This document shows, piece by piece, positions 8,862 through 16,965 of a stretch of 64,000 nucleotides of DNA. Positions within the stretch are counted from its first letter, which is position 1. The number at the start of each line of letters is the position of its first letter. The notes under the pieces are model-generated. The model saw nothing but the letters and a program-made list of their open reading frames with translations, was not told the DNA's origin and ran no database searches. The stretch is from the NCBI RefSeq assembly GCF_014843845.1, contig NZ_JHQS01000129.1, forward strand, positions 1 to 64,000. The letters are read 5' to 3'. Made by a program: the position numbers and the translations under genes. The DNA is from Mesorhizobium amorphae. Lineage in GTDB: Bacteria > Pseudomonadota > Alphaproteobacteria > Rhizobiales > Rhizobiaceae.

Positions 8862-10283
8862 CTACGCGACCGGATTGTGCATCGCCAGGAAGACAGCCGT
8901 TTCCTCGAAAAACTGGTCGTAGGCTGACGTGCCTTCAATGAGCACGTGGTTATTTCCCGGCAGTTCGACGAACATCGCCCCCGGAATGAGTCTTGCCATC
9001 AGGCGGCCCTCCTCGATCGGCACGACGCGATCGCCCACGCAATGCAGCACGAGCGTTGGCACACGGACCCTCTTTGCCAGCTCTGTCACCTCAACTTTGC
9101 TGTTCATTTGCCAAAGTCGCATCGCCGCCTCGGGGCTCGTGGCAATGCGCTGTAGTTCGTCAAAGCTCGCCATAATCTCATGTGGGGCGTCGGGGATGAA
9201 CGTCGAAGTGAAGAAATGCCTGAAAACAGGATTCGGCGAGCCCCAGCCGTCGCGGATCATCATCGCCCCGGCTTCATATAGCTTCCTTTGGTCGAGACCC
9301 GGTCGCTTTAGCCGACCTCGGACAAAACCACCCAGCAGGACGAGACATGTCACTTGCTCCGGATGCTCCACAGCATAGCGCACGGAAAAGGCGCAGGCTT
9401 GCGAGATGCCGAGAAGCGCGAACCGATCCACCTGTGCAGCGGTCGCGACTGTGGACATGTCACCGGCCATTGCATCTTCCGATATAGTCTCAACCTCCCA
9501 GTCCGAGAGGCCGTTTCCGCGTTGATCGAACCGCACGAGATGGCAAAACTTGGCGAGCTTCGCGAGCATCGGACGCCAAATTGGACTGTGCCATTCATAC
9601 TCAAGATGGTTCAGCCAGTTCGGCCCCTTCAGCACCGGCGCTCCCTGGCCAATGCTGGCCCAAGCCAGTTGCACGCCGTCCGACGCCGTCGCGAACTGCA
9701 CCCTCTGGTGCAGCGCCACCTCGACAGGTCGAGTCGTCTGCAGCGCCGCGTCGGGCGTCCACTGCCAGACACGGATGGGTCGGGAGATGTTCTTTACCCG
9801 CTGGTTGCCCATGTCACGGAAGGGAACCTGGATCCGGTCCTCGACTGCCTGATGCACAATGTCCGAGACGCACACGCCGCCCGGCTTGGCGAGCCCCTCT
9901 AGCCGCGAGGCCACGTTTACGCCGTCGCCGAAGACGTCTCCGTCCTCGAACATGACGTCACCGAGATTGATCCCGACGCGGTAAAGGATTTGGGTGTTCT
10001 CAGGCTCACCGCTGTTCCGCTCCGCCATCGATCGTTGGATTTCGACAGCGCTCTCAACCGCCTCGACGACGCTCGCAAACTCGACGAGCAGGCCGTCGCC
10101 CGTGGTCTTGACGATATTGCCCCGATGCGCCGCGATCCTGGGCCTGACGACCTCACCAATATGTGCCCTCATGCGCGCAAGCGTGCCGGCTTCGTCCACC
10201 TCCATCATCCGGCTATAGCCGGAAACATCAGCGGCAAGGATCGCCGCAAGCTTCCGCTCGAAAGGGTCGGCCACGTCAACCAT
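8862..10283 (-). CDS. Class III adenylate cyclase fused to alpha/beta hydrolase
   Basis: 473 residues in two domains. Residues 10-175 are a class III nucleotidyl cyclase: metal-binding Asp19 (AADVSGYS) and Asp63 (TTGDG), purine-selecting Lys59, and transition-state Asn123 and Arg127 (GVNVASRLE). Residues 190-470 are an alpha/beta hydrolase with nucleophile Ser294 in GISQA, Asp418 and His446 as a plausible triad. Established knowledge: rhizobia carry many class III cyclases, and this fusion is a recurrent type; the hydrolase may act as a sensor or as an enzyme. The nucleophile elbow ends in Ala-Cys rather than the usual Gly-Gly, which may alter activity. It stands alone, with no partner gene. 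Confidence 0.9.
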   Translation of the reverse strand: MVDVADPFERKLAAILAADVSGYSRMMEVDEAGTLARMRAHIGEVVRPRIAAHRGNIVKTTGDGLLVEFASVVEAVESAVEIQRSMAERNSGEPENTQILYRVGINLGDVMFEDGDVFGDGVNVASRLEGLAKPGGVCVSDIVHQAVEDRIQVPFRDMGNQRVKNISRPIRVWQWTPDAALQTTRPVEVALHQRVQFATASDGVQLAWASIGQGAPVLKGPNWLNHLEYEWHSPIWRPMLAKLAKFCHLVRFDQRGNGLSDWEVETISEDAMAGDMSTVATAAQVDRFALLGISQACAFSVRYAVEHPEQVTCLVLLGGFVRGRLKRPGLDQRKLYEAGAMMIRDGWGSPNPVFRHFFTSTFIPDAPHEIMASFDELQRIATSPEAAMRLWQMNSKVEVTELAKRVRVPTLVLHCVGDRVVPIEEGRLMARLIPGAMFVELPGNNHVLIEGTSAYDQFFEETAVFLAMHNPVA

Positions 10284-10843
10284 ACCGCAGCGTACGGGTC
10301 GAGCAGCCCTTCTGTCGAGCTACATTCCTAGCCACGCGCTTCGATGTGCTGCAGCGTTCAGATGCCAGGACCGTACGAGATCGATCGAGCTTATACGGCA
10401 GCGCCGCCATCCTGCCCCTTGGCGGCGTGCGCCGTGATGGGGCCCACACTCGCCCCCCCGCCCGGCCTGCCGACAAAGCCGGGGGCGGGTGCCGCGGGCT
10501 ACCAGCGCGATCCAAGCGGTTTCCGCATCATGAGATTCGCATCACGGGATCCGCAGTCTCGGTCGTCCTTGAACTCGGTAGCACCTGGTTTCGAGAGCGG
10601 AGACAATGATGCGGACGCCAGCTTGCGCGGAACCAGTGCGAGTTGGAGAAGGTTGGATCTCAGTTGCTCTCCCTCTACCAGTCCTCACACAATACCTGTT
10701 CGCTGGCGACCGCCCTGCTTTACCAACGGCCCACAAGTATCTTCAAAAAATTTGCGATGACGGGACGAATAGGATGATAGCTTGCCTTTGCGATGCGAAG
10801 TTGGCGATCAGCCTGAAGCGTTCGTCTAGCAACCTGCGACCCC
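10284..10843. other. Non-coding or decayed stretch
   Basis: Several short frames exist but none has family motifs, good start sites or an organised protein-like composition. I see no RNA gene. It leads into the large palindrome at 10844. Confidence 0.4.
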
Positions 10844-11010
10844 TCAACATTTGAATTGGAAAAATGTGCGCGTTGGGGCGAAACCGGTAAGGGCGGCAGC
10901 CTCGGCCAGCTATCGAAATGCCCCCCCGGGGGGGCATCTGGATACCTGTGGCGGTCTGCTCCGGACACCGGTTTCGCCGAATGTACGCACAGCCGCAATT
11001 CAAATGTTGA
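10844..11010. repeat. 167-bp imperfect palindrome
   Basis: The outer arms are about 45 bases: TCAACATTTGAATTG at 10844-10858 pairs with its reverse complement ending at 11010, and GGCGAAACCGGT at 10877-10888 pairs with ACCGGTTTCGCC at 10967-10978. The inner arms remain partly complementary up to a perfect 20-base centre, ATGCCCCCCCGGGGGGGCAT, at 10918-10937. The symmetry axis of both inner and outer arms is 10927/10928. This looks like a decayed miniature inverted-repeat element or a rhizobial intergenic palindrome. A further hairpin (CCTCGCGCG with CGCGCGAGG, 11013-11040) follows directly. Confidence 0.75.
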
Positions 11011-11040
11011 CCCCTCGCGCGCTTGCGCGCACGCGCGAGG

Positions 11041-11388
11041 AAAATCTGTAATAGCGATGACGCTCGACTTGACGGGCGGTACAGGCTCCGACACCCGTAG
11101 AGATCGACATGCCCCCCCGCTGGCGGTTTCAACTCATTGAGTTAAGCTGTTAATCCGCACCCGGAGGGGAGACCGAATGGAACGCTTTGCCTTCTTTCTC
11201 GGTCTAGTCGGCTTGGCCGTGTCGATATTCACGGGCGACCACAGATCTACGCTAAGCCTCTGGACTCCACCTGAGGGGGGCGGCCATTCTCCCAATATTA
11301 TTCTAGGGGCTTTGACCGGCACTGCCGCCCGCTGTGCGCGGACGGGTAGTGCAAACGCGCCAGCCAGGGATCGGAACGCCCCCGTACC
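11041..11388 (+). other. Possible gene start without a body
   Basis: An ATG at 11177 has a GGAGGGGAG site in front and begins with a hydrophobic stretch (MERFAFFLGLVGLAVSIFTG). After about 45 residues the frame becomes low-complexity and antisense to the DUF3606 gene. It may be the 5' remnant of a small membrane protein. Nothing else is supported here. Confidence 0.3.
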
Positions 11389-11574
11389 TCAGTCATCTTC
11401 CTCCTCCTTCATATCATCCGCCTCGTCCTTCAATTTCGGCCAGTCTGCGCCGTGCTTGCGAAGCAGCGCCCGCGCTTGTTTGGGAGTCACGTCTGTCACC
11501 TCGGTCAGGTGCTCAACTTCAAGTTCGGCACCTTTCCTAACTCGACTCGTGTCGGTCGTTTTCTTAACTGCCAT
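11389..11574 (-). CDS. DUF3606-like small protein
   Basis: 61 residues, start behind a GAGGAG site. The LTEVTDVTPKQARALLRKHG block followed by DWPKLKDEADDMK matches the DUF3606 pattern, a short helical domain common in Rhizobiales with unknown function. The N-terminus is Lys/Thr-rich and the C-terminus is a run of acidic residues. It lies just outside the integrated element. Confidence 0.6.
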   Translation of the reverse strand: MAVKKTTDTSRVRKGAELEVEHLTEVTDVTPKQARALLRKHGADWPKLKDEADDMKEEEDD

Positions 11575-11688
11575 GGCTGCGCTCCTCGCCCGTCGATCAG
11601 AGGCAACGGATACTGATCGATGCGGTTCCGATCCCCCGGAACTATCTGCCCGCCGCGGGGGTTACTCTTCTGAAGAGGAGGACAAATC

Positions 11689-11847
11689 ATGCTTCGTTTC
11701 CTAATCAGCCTGGGCGCACTTTACGCGGCATTTCAGATTGGCCGCGAGTTCGGCCGAGCCGAGGCCGAAGTTATGCTGCGTCCTCCAGTCGACTATGAGA
11801 AGCGACCCCAGCCGCAGGGCTACGACGACCTTGAGGAGCCGACCTAG
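11689..11847 (+). CDS. Small hypothetical protein (52 aa)
   Basis: ATG 11689 follows a strong GAGGAGGAC site. The first 16 residues (MLRFLISLGALYAAFQ) are hydrophobic and could be a membrane anchor; the rest is charged (GREFGRAEAEVMLRPP and an acidic tail ending DDLEEPT). Its last 77 bases are antisense to the 3' end of the small gene at 11771-11956. I do not recognise it. It may mark the chromosomal side of the element boundary. Confidence 0.5.
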   Translation: MLRFLISLGALYAAFQIGREFGRAEAEVMLRPPVDYEKRPQPQGYDDLEEPT

Positions 11848-11956
11848 CGTTGTCATTGGCAGGCTTCAGGTCAGGCCGGATTTTCCAGAATTCTTGCCAG
11901 GACAGGCGGCGAATTTGAACGCTGCCGTCGCCAGTGGCGACGGTGCGGGACATCAT
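11771..11956 (-). CDS. Small element protein (61 aa)
   Basis: It starts MMSRTVATGDGSVQIRRLSW and contains SWQEFWKIRPDLKPANDN, a pattern I associate with short proteins of rhizobial prophages and elements. Its start overlaps the stop of the preceding gene (11953-11956), indicating translational coupling. The C-terminal third overlaps a plus-strand small gene in antisense and may be non-native if the element ends here. Function unknown. Confidence 0.5.
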   Translation of the reverse strand: MMSRTVATGDGSVQIRRLSWQEFWKIRPDLKPANDNARSAPQGRRSPAAGVASHSRLEDAA

Positions 11957-12138
11957 GCTGCCTCCTCATTGCGCGACGGCCAGAACATCTCGACAAGGTC
12001 GAACCTGCCGGCCTCACATAGTTCTGCCGCCGTGACCCATTCCCACTTCCACTTCCCGTCCACTGGGTCGAGGCCATACACGTGGACACTCTCGCCATCA
12101 CCATCATCGGCCTCTTCAACGCTATCCAAATCGATCAT
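11953..12138 (-). CDS. Small acidic element protein (61 aa)
   Basis: The protein starts MIDLDSVEEADDGDGESVHV and continues with YGLDPVDGKWKWEWVTAAEL and a FDLVEMFWPSRNEEAA tail. It is strongly acidic with several tryptophans. It overlaps the next small gene by four bases, so the two form a translationally coupled pair downstream of the iteron region. No known family is recognised; a role in regulation or replication of the element is only suggested by position. Confidence 0.5.
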   Translation of the reverse strand: MIDLDSVEEADDGDGESVHVYGLDPVDGKWKWEWVTAAELCEAGRFDLVEMFWPSRNEEAA

Positions 12139-12172
12139 CGCAGCCCTCCTTCAGACCCGTGTTTTTGGTTCG

Positions 12173-12429
12173 ACTTGCCGACTTGCCACGGTAGGGGAAA
12201 ACCTGAACGTCACCCAAAGAGCGCATGGGTCGTGGCAAGTGCGGCAAGTCGGCAAGTGAGTGACAGACAAATATAAAATACATATATATATCATACACTT
12301 ACATATGAACATCCTCCTGATTTCCACTTGCCAAAAACTTGCCACTTGCCAAAGGCATGCACAAAAAACGGCTCAAAATCCGTGCACGTCCGTGGCAAGT
12401 GCAAGCGTTTGGCAAGGGTTTTGGCAAGT
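12173..12429. other. Candidate replication origin with ordered iterons
   Basis: Eleven copies of the heptamer ACTTGCC/GGCAAGT lie in 257 bases. Direct-orientation copies start at 12173, 12181, 12326, 12337 and 12344; reverse copies at 12234, 12243, 12251, 12394, 12411 (one mismatch) and 12423. The order is two direct and three reverse, then an AT-rich core (12262-12310, runs such as ATATATAT), then three direct and three reverse. The array is directly downstream of the primase gene stop at 12435. Iterons plus a melting region beside a primase-helicase is the arrangement of P4-type origins. Confidence 0.65.
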
Positions 12430-12434
12430 GCAAT

Positions 12435-14702
12435 TCACCCCCATCCCGCCTCTGACAGACGATAGGTCTTGCCGTCGCTTCGCTCGATCTCGCCGGTTTC
12501 TTGAAGGCGCCTTATGGCATCATCGAACGTTCGATTTTCAGCTCCACGAACACCGCGCCGCCTGAGTAGGGTGGCCCGAAAAAGCTGGCCGTCCTTTGCG
12601 CCTCGAAGCGCTGCCACGATGGCCTTGCACAGCGTCTCGAACTTGCTCGACGTCATGTGTTTGTCTATGCCGTTTTCGATGGCCTCGATGCTGGCGTCCA
12701 TCACCCGCCGCGACCATGCGACGTCTTCTACAGTAACAGCCGCGCCGGATGGACCACGTGAAAGGGCGCGCAGTGTGGCCAGGCGGATTGCGTTCTCTGC
12801 GAAGCGGCCGATGATGCCGTCGCGGCTTTCGTCCCGGATAATCTCTTCTTCCTGCCAGTCCTCGATCGCCAGCCATGCGCGTTCCGCTGCTGCGTCTGCC
12901 CACGGAATTTCGACCAGCGACGGAACGCTCGCTGCCGTGCGCCAGGCGGCTTCGCCCCCGGTTACACGCTTAGGCCACGGGAACCGCTCCCGCGCGTCAG
13001 TGACCGCTTCGGAGAGCGCGCGAGGGAGGTGCAGACCGTTATCCTGCGGATTTGCCCGCGACGGTCGCGCTTTCGGGGCGATGAATATCCATCGCGCGAC
13101 AAATCCGTCTTTCAGGTTTCCCTCGGTCAGTCCCCCGTAGAACCGGATAGGCGTTGATGTACCGACGACAGACATTGTGGGGCAATGGATCGGGTCGCTG
13201 TTCTTGTCTTCGTCGACTCGCTCTTTGCCGAACCAAACCCCCGTGGATTTGCTGTACAACTCGAGCATTGCCTTGCGGATCGTAGCTGCCCAATTTCCAG
13301 TGCCCGCGCTGCCGACGTTCATTGACTCCAAGACGTCGCCTACTTCATCCCATGGCATCACCATCACAGGCTTCTTACGAAGCACTTTTTCGATGGCGCC
13401 CGCACTGGTGACCTCCCCCGGCCCGATCAGATAGGCCATCTTGGAAGACTGCAGCAAATTGACGAGGCGAGCCAATGGCGCCTCCTTGCCGAACCCCGGC
13501 CCGGCAATGCCAGCAAGGTACAGGTTCACCCCGCATCCTGTGGGCGTGGCGACGCGTCGGCCGTAGAAGGCCGCCAGGAACGCAACGGACGACATCACGG
13601 CAAGCTCTGGCGACCTGCGGCGAGACGTGTTCAGGATCCACTCCGCGACCATGCCGCCAAGGCCGCCGACCGCCTCCGGAGTAAATGGGTCGTTGTCGAC
13701 AGGCTTCGACTTCTTCGCAACAAGCGCCTTGATAGCCTCGGGCGATGGCATCATCGGCTCGCCGTTATCGACCCAACCAAGATCCTCCTTGCGCTTGCCC
13801 AGGCGCTCGCACAGCCATTCAGCGGCGCTCGCAACGCCGTCTCCGCGGCCGACGTTCTTGGCGACGTCTATTGCAGTGTGTGTCTCGCCGCTTCCCCAGT
13901 CCGTGATGCCGCTCGGGTGAAACGACAGGTTCGCATTCTTCACGCCGCGCCAAACAGCGACGGGCCGGTATCCCTCTCCGTGGCGAGCGGTCTTTGGTAG
14001 GTCAAGTGCCGGCACCCATGCACTGAGATCGTCAAGTGCGGCCTGGTTGACGCGACGAAAGAAGCTATCCGCGGTATTGTCGTTCGATGCTCTTCGCGGC
14101 CTCGGTGCTGCCTTGCGCTGCTCTGCATGGGAGGCAAGCAATGCCGACGCGTCCGCGAGCATCCGCTCAAGCGATCCCCAATCAAGTAGCGGCAACTCAC
14201 TGGCCGATTGCAGTGGCCTATCCCATTCGTATGGCCGCTCTGTTTCAGGATGGATGCCGTCAACAATGACTTGCTGACCGACACCCATCACCTCGATTCG
14301 CTGATCTATGCCGTCGATCTTGAACCAGTCGCTGGCGCTCTTCTCGCGGGGATCGGTCGTGCGGAAGAGGAACATTGCTTTGGGGGCTTTGCCTACGCGC
14401 ATCGGCGCCGGGTCGCCGCCTGGCAATTCACGCACCATGTTGGCGATGGCCACGGCCAGTTCCGGCCTCAGGATATCGATGTCGATTGCCACAACATCGC
14501 CGGTTAGAATGCCGGTGGAGCGGTTTTCGGGGAATGACGCTTCCCAATCGATTGCATTCTCAGCGGTGGCGCGAAGATCCTGCCACCCTTTAAAGCCGAT
14601 AGGGACTTTGCCCTTACATGGAACGATACGATAGCCGGAAGCGATCAGGTTCCTCCGGATGGAGAGGACATCGTCTGTTTTCAGCTTGGGTAGAGCGGCC
14701 AT
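12435..14702 (-). CDS. Bifunctional primase-polymerase / helicase of the element
   Basis: 755 residues. The N-terminal domain (about 10-190) is a prim-pol: the metal-binding DID at Asp74/Asp76 (VAIDIDIL), and GIHPETERPYEW around His151. A middle segment (about 230-300) resembles a primase zinc-ribbon replacement or DNA-binding module with HPSGITDWGSGE. The C-terminal half is a helicase-type P-loop region with GIAGPGFGKEAP near residue 398-409; the usual Ser/Thr after the P-loop lysine is Glu407, so ATP use may differ. A winged-helix-like end (RRLQETGEIERSDGKTYRL) could bind the neighbouring iterons. Inferred role: origin recognition, unwinding and priming of the element. Confidence 0.82.
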   Translation of the reverse strand: MAALPKLKTDDVLSIRRNLIASGYRIVPCKGKVPIGFKGWQDLRATAENAIDWEASFPENRSTGILTGDVVAIDIDILRPELAVAIANMVRELPGGDPAPMRVGKAPKAMFLFRTTDPREKSASDWFKIDGIDQRIEVMGVGQQVIVDGIHPETERPYEWDRPLQSASELPLLDWGSLERMLADASALLASHAEQRKAAPRPRRASNDNTADSFFRRVNQAALDDLSAWVPALDLPKTARHGEGYRPVAVWRGVKNANLSFHPSGITDWGSGETHTAIDVAKNVGRGDGVASAAEWLCERLGKRKEDLGWVDNGEPMMPSPEAIKALVAKKSKPVDNDPFTPEAVGGLGGMVAEWILNTSRRRSPELAVMSSVAFLAAFYGRRVATPTGCGVNLYLAGIAGPGFGKEAPLARLVNLLQSSKMAYLIGPGEVTSAGAIEKVLRKKPVMVMPWDEVGDVLESMNVGSAGTGNWAATIRKAMLELYSKSTGVWFGKERVDEDKNSDPIHCPTMSVVGTSTPIRFYGGLTEGNLKDGFVARWIFIAPKARPSRANPQDNGLHLPRALSEAVTDARERFPWPKRVTGGEAAWRTAASVPSLVEIPWADAAAERAWLAIEDWQEEEIIRDESRDGIIGRFAENAIRLATLRALSRGPSGAAVTVEDVAWSRRVMDASIEAIENGIDKHMTSSKFETLCKAIVAALRGAKDGQLFRATLLRRRGVRGAENRTFDDAIRRLQETGEIERSDGKTYRLSEAGWG

Positions 14703-14795
14703 TAAAACCTCGCGTTTTGGCGTGCCCGTTCCACGCCTTGGAACCGGCCGTTTAGATGCTCTTGGTAAGTAAGGGATCGTCGCTTGTGGCCGCCC

Positions 14796-14903
14796 TTAAC
14801 GGCGGGTGGCTTCCCGCTGCGCCAGCCGCCACGCCTGCACAGCGCGAACGGCGGCAAGCGCGGTGTCGATTTCCTCGATCGTCATTTCGGAGGGCTTGGT
14901 CAT
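14796..14903 (-). CDS. 35-residue protein coupled to alpA
   Basis: The ATG at 14903 overlaps the TGA of the AlpA-like gene as ATGA. The peptide (MTKPSEMTIEEIDTALAAVR, then AVQAWRLAQREATRR) is a single amphipathic helix with a basic end. The overlap and helical design make it likely to be translated. Its function is unknown; a small modulator of the regulator or the primase is possible. Confidence 0.45.
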   Translation of the reverse strand: MTKPSEMTIEEIDTALAAVRAVQAWRLAQREATRR

Positions 14904-15109
14904 GCTGCCGCCCTCGCCGCGATGCGCTGGTCAATCCATTGGCGCACCTCAGAAGCGACGAAAGCCACCCTCTTTTCGCCAAGCGGCACGGCTGCAGGGA
15001 AGCGACCATCGCCGCGATAGCGATTAAGCATGGAACGGCTTAGGCTCGTCATCCTGGCCGCATCGTTCAAAGATACCAAGACAGCGATGTTGTCGTTTGC
15101 GTGTTGCAT
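14900..15109 (-). CDS. AlpA-like helix-turn-helix regulator / excisionase
   Basis: 69 residues, typical for AlpA. The helix-turn-helix is VSLNDAARMTSLSRSMLNRY, followed by the wing GDGRFPAAVPLGEKRVAFV and the last helix EVRQWIDQRI. AlpA proteins activate integrase expression or act as excisionases in P4-like elements. It lies between the integrase and the primase, transcribed the same way, and is first in a short run alpA, 35-aa gene, primase. The 260-base gap upstream holds the promoter region and a palindrome at 15344. Confidence 0.8.
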   Translation of the reverse strand: MQHANDNIAVLVSLNDAARMTSLSRSMLNRYRGDGRFPAAVPLGEKRVAFVASEVRQWIDQRIAARAAA

Positions 15110-15343
15110 AAAACCCCCTCGCGGCCAGACAGAATCCGGCGCGGTTTTGTGGCGTTGATTGAGAGTATGGGTGGGGTTTATGAGTCGCCCTGCGGGGCAA
15201 ACTAGCGGCGGTGCCGCCCGACCTGTTCGGAGCTAATGGACAGCAATGTCGTCCACTTGGTTCACTTCTATATATAGGTTTCAGAGGCGCAAACGTCCGC
15301 TACCAACCAGCATCTTTTATTGCGTTTTATGTGTTGCGGCGGC

Positions 15344-15367
15344 GTATGTTGCATTTCCGCAACATAC
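15344..15367. repeat. Palindrome between alpA and int
   Basis: GTATGTTGC and GCAACATAC are perfect 9-base arms around ATTTCC, ending three bases before the integrase stop. There is no U-run, so it is either a weak int terminator or an operator, for example for the AlpA-like protein. Confidence 0.5.
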
Positions 15368-15369
15368 GG

Positions 15370-16632
15370 CTAGTTCCCGCCAGAACAATAGTTCGCCCAA
15401 TTCGCGGCTAGCTGACGGCGCTTTTCTAGTCCATCTCCGCGCGAATAGGCGCGCTCTGTGGCGTCGCCAACGGCGTGCGCAAGCGCCATTTCGGCAAGTT
15501 CGCGCGGGTGGTCTGAAATCTCTTTCGCCCAATCGCGGAAAGTCGACCGGAACCCGTGAACGGTAGCGACTTTCGGCTTGCCGTCGTCGTCTAGTTGTTT
15601 CGGATCAATCCAACCCTCGCGCCCTGCCTTTCGTTCGGCTGCGTCCATGCGCTTGATGACTGCCGCCAGCGTCATGTCGGACAATTCCCCGCCGCGCATT
15701 GCCGGAAAAACCAACTTGTTGTCTTCGAACCGCGGGGTCGCCTTCAGTAGCCTTACGGACGCATCCGACAATGCCACGCGATGCTCCTTACCGGATTTCG
15801 TTCTCTTGGCTGGGATGATCCACATGGCCGCAGCAAGTTCGATTTCATCCCATTGCGCGCCGCGCACCTCGCCGCTTCTTGCGGCAGTTAGGATAGTGAA
15901 CTCGAGAGCGCGCGCGCCCATTCCGTCGACGCCGAGGAGCTTTTTCATGAACCCTGGCGCCCGGCTGTACGGCAATGCTGGATGATTGTTGGCGCCGGCT
16001 AGTGCGTCCGGCTTGTGCAGAACATGCTCCAGATTGCCCCGCCATGCGGCTGGGTTCTCACCACTGCGCAAGCCCTCAACCTTAGCCGAGTCTAGCACTC
16101 GCTCGATGCGCTCGCGCAGCTTCTCGGCGGTCTCTTGCTTTTCACCCCAGAGCGGCCGAAGGACCGACAGAACGTCCTGAACGCCAATATCGTCGATCGC
16201 CTTCGGACGAAGCGGCGCGGCATGGTTTGTCAAGGTGTTACGCCAGCCGGCTTCGGTCTTAGCACCGCGCCACCTCCCCGCCTTAACGGCGTCGTCAATG
16301 TACGCGTCGGCATAATCCCCGAAGTTCTTGACCGCCATCTCGGCCTTGGCCGCTTCAATGATTGCAGCGCCACGTTTGTGCTCGACGGGGTCAACCCCCT
16401 TTTTGAGGAGATCCCTCGCCCCTCCCGCCTTCTCTCGTGCATCGGCCAGCCCGACTGTATGGAGCGGCCCAAGACCCATCTCGCGCCGCTTGCCGCCGAA
16501 GCGGTAGTCAAGGATCCAATAGCGCCCAGCGCCCTTCGCTACCAGCCACAAGCCCCCGCCGTCGCGTAGCTTCTTGGCATTGCTTGAGGAAATCTTTTTG
16601 ACCGTTAGAACGTTGCGAGTATGGCTCCCCAT
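15370..16632 (-). CDS. P4-type tyrosine integrase
   Basis: 420 residues. The N-terminal 90 residues are the DUF4102 arm-binding domain (GGLWLVAKGAGRYWILDYRF, core LDYRFGGKRREMGLG). The catalytic set is complete: Arg252 (TAARSGE), His359 and Arg362 (VHGFRSTF), His386 (LAHAVGD) and nucleophile Tyr396 (ERAYSRGD). It catalyses site-specific integration and excision of the element, usually at tRNA 3' ends, but no tRNA is seen beside it. It lies at the right end of the element, reading inwards. Confidence 0.95.
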   Translation of the reverse strand: MGSHTRNVLTVKKISSSNAKKLRDGGGLWLVAKGAGRYWILDYRFGGKRREMGLGPLHTVGLADAREKAGGARDLLKKGVDPVEHKRGAAIIEAAKAEMAVKNFGDYADAYIDDAVKAGRWRGAKTEAGWRNTLTNHAAPLRPKAIDDIGVQDVLSVLRPLWGEKQETAEKLRERIERVLDSAKVEGLRSGENPAAWRGNLEHVLHKPDALAGANNHPALPYSRAPGFMKKLLGVDGMGARALEFTILTAARSGEVRGAQWDEIELAAAMWIIPAKRTKSGKEHRVALSDASVRLLKATPRFEDNKLVFPAMRGGELSDMTLAAVIKRMDAAERKAGREGWIDPKQLDDDGKPKVATVHGFRSTFRDWAKEISDHPRELAEMALAHAVGDATERAYSRGDGLEKRRQLAANWANYCSGGN

Positions 16633-16965
16633 GACGTCTTCCCCGCTTTTTCCCCGCTATTGGGTTCGTGGCTAGCAGTAGACGATATGGTTACGCTTTT
16701 CAAGCAACTCCTTTGTTTTCAAGGGATTGCTCAGAGTTGCCGTGTACGATATGGCTGACAAAATCACGATACTGTATCCGGCCCGGGGAGCCAACATTTT
16801 CAAAGACTTAAGGTACTCGGCTAACCGACGACTATTCGGTTGCATCCGGCATATGCACGCATAGTGCGCTTGCCCAGCCGAAAACAAGCAATCCTTGATT
16901 CCTGGCGGTTTCCTGCAACTATTGCCCTAATCCATGTCAAATGGATGCAATGGGGGCATTGGACC
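16633..16965. other. Element/chromosome junction region
   Basis: No gene is supported. The part next to the integrase is AT-richer than the surroundings and contains direct repeats: ACGATATGG at 16682 and 16746, and TTTTCAAG at about 16697 and 16716. These could be integrase arm sites. I could not find the same core at the left end of the element. Confidence 0.4.

Larger units (their letters stand above)
11771..16760 (-). mobile_element. Integrated satellite-like element (integrase, AlpA, primase, iterons)
   Basis: All recognised genes in this block read leftwards: a P4-type tyrosine integrase (15370-16632), an AlpA-like regulator, a 35-residue protein, a primase-helicase, an iteron array, and two small proteins. 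There are no capsid, tail, lysis or conjugation genes, which is the layout of a phage satellite or small integrative element. I found neither a tRNA gene nor convincing flanking direct repeats, so both ends are approximate. Short direct repeats (ACGATATGG at 16682 and 16746) lie just beyond the integrase start and may be part of the attachment region. Confidence 0.7.

Noticed and set aside
11177..11704. 175-residue protein on the plus strand
   Set aside because: After about 45 residues it becomes Ser-rich low complexity, antisense to the better supported DUF3606 gene.
12173..12429. CRISPR array
   Set aside because: The repeats are seven bases, in both orientations, with irregular spacing and no cas genes; an iteron array explains them better.
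16633..16860. tRNA 3' end as integration site of the element
   Set aside because: I looked for a T arm and CCA end on both strands next to the integrase and at the left end and found none.
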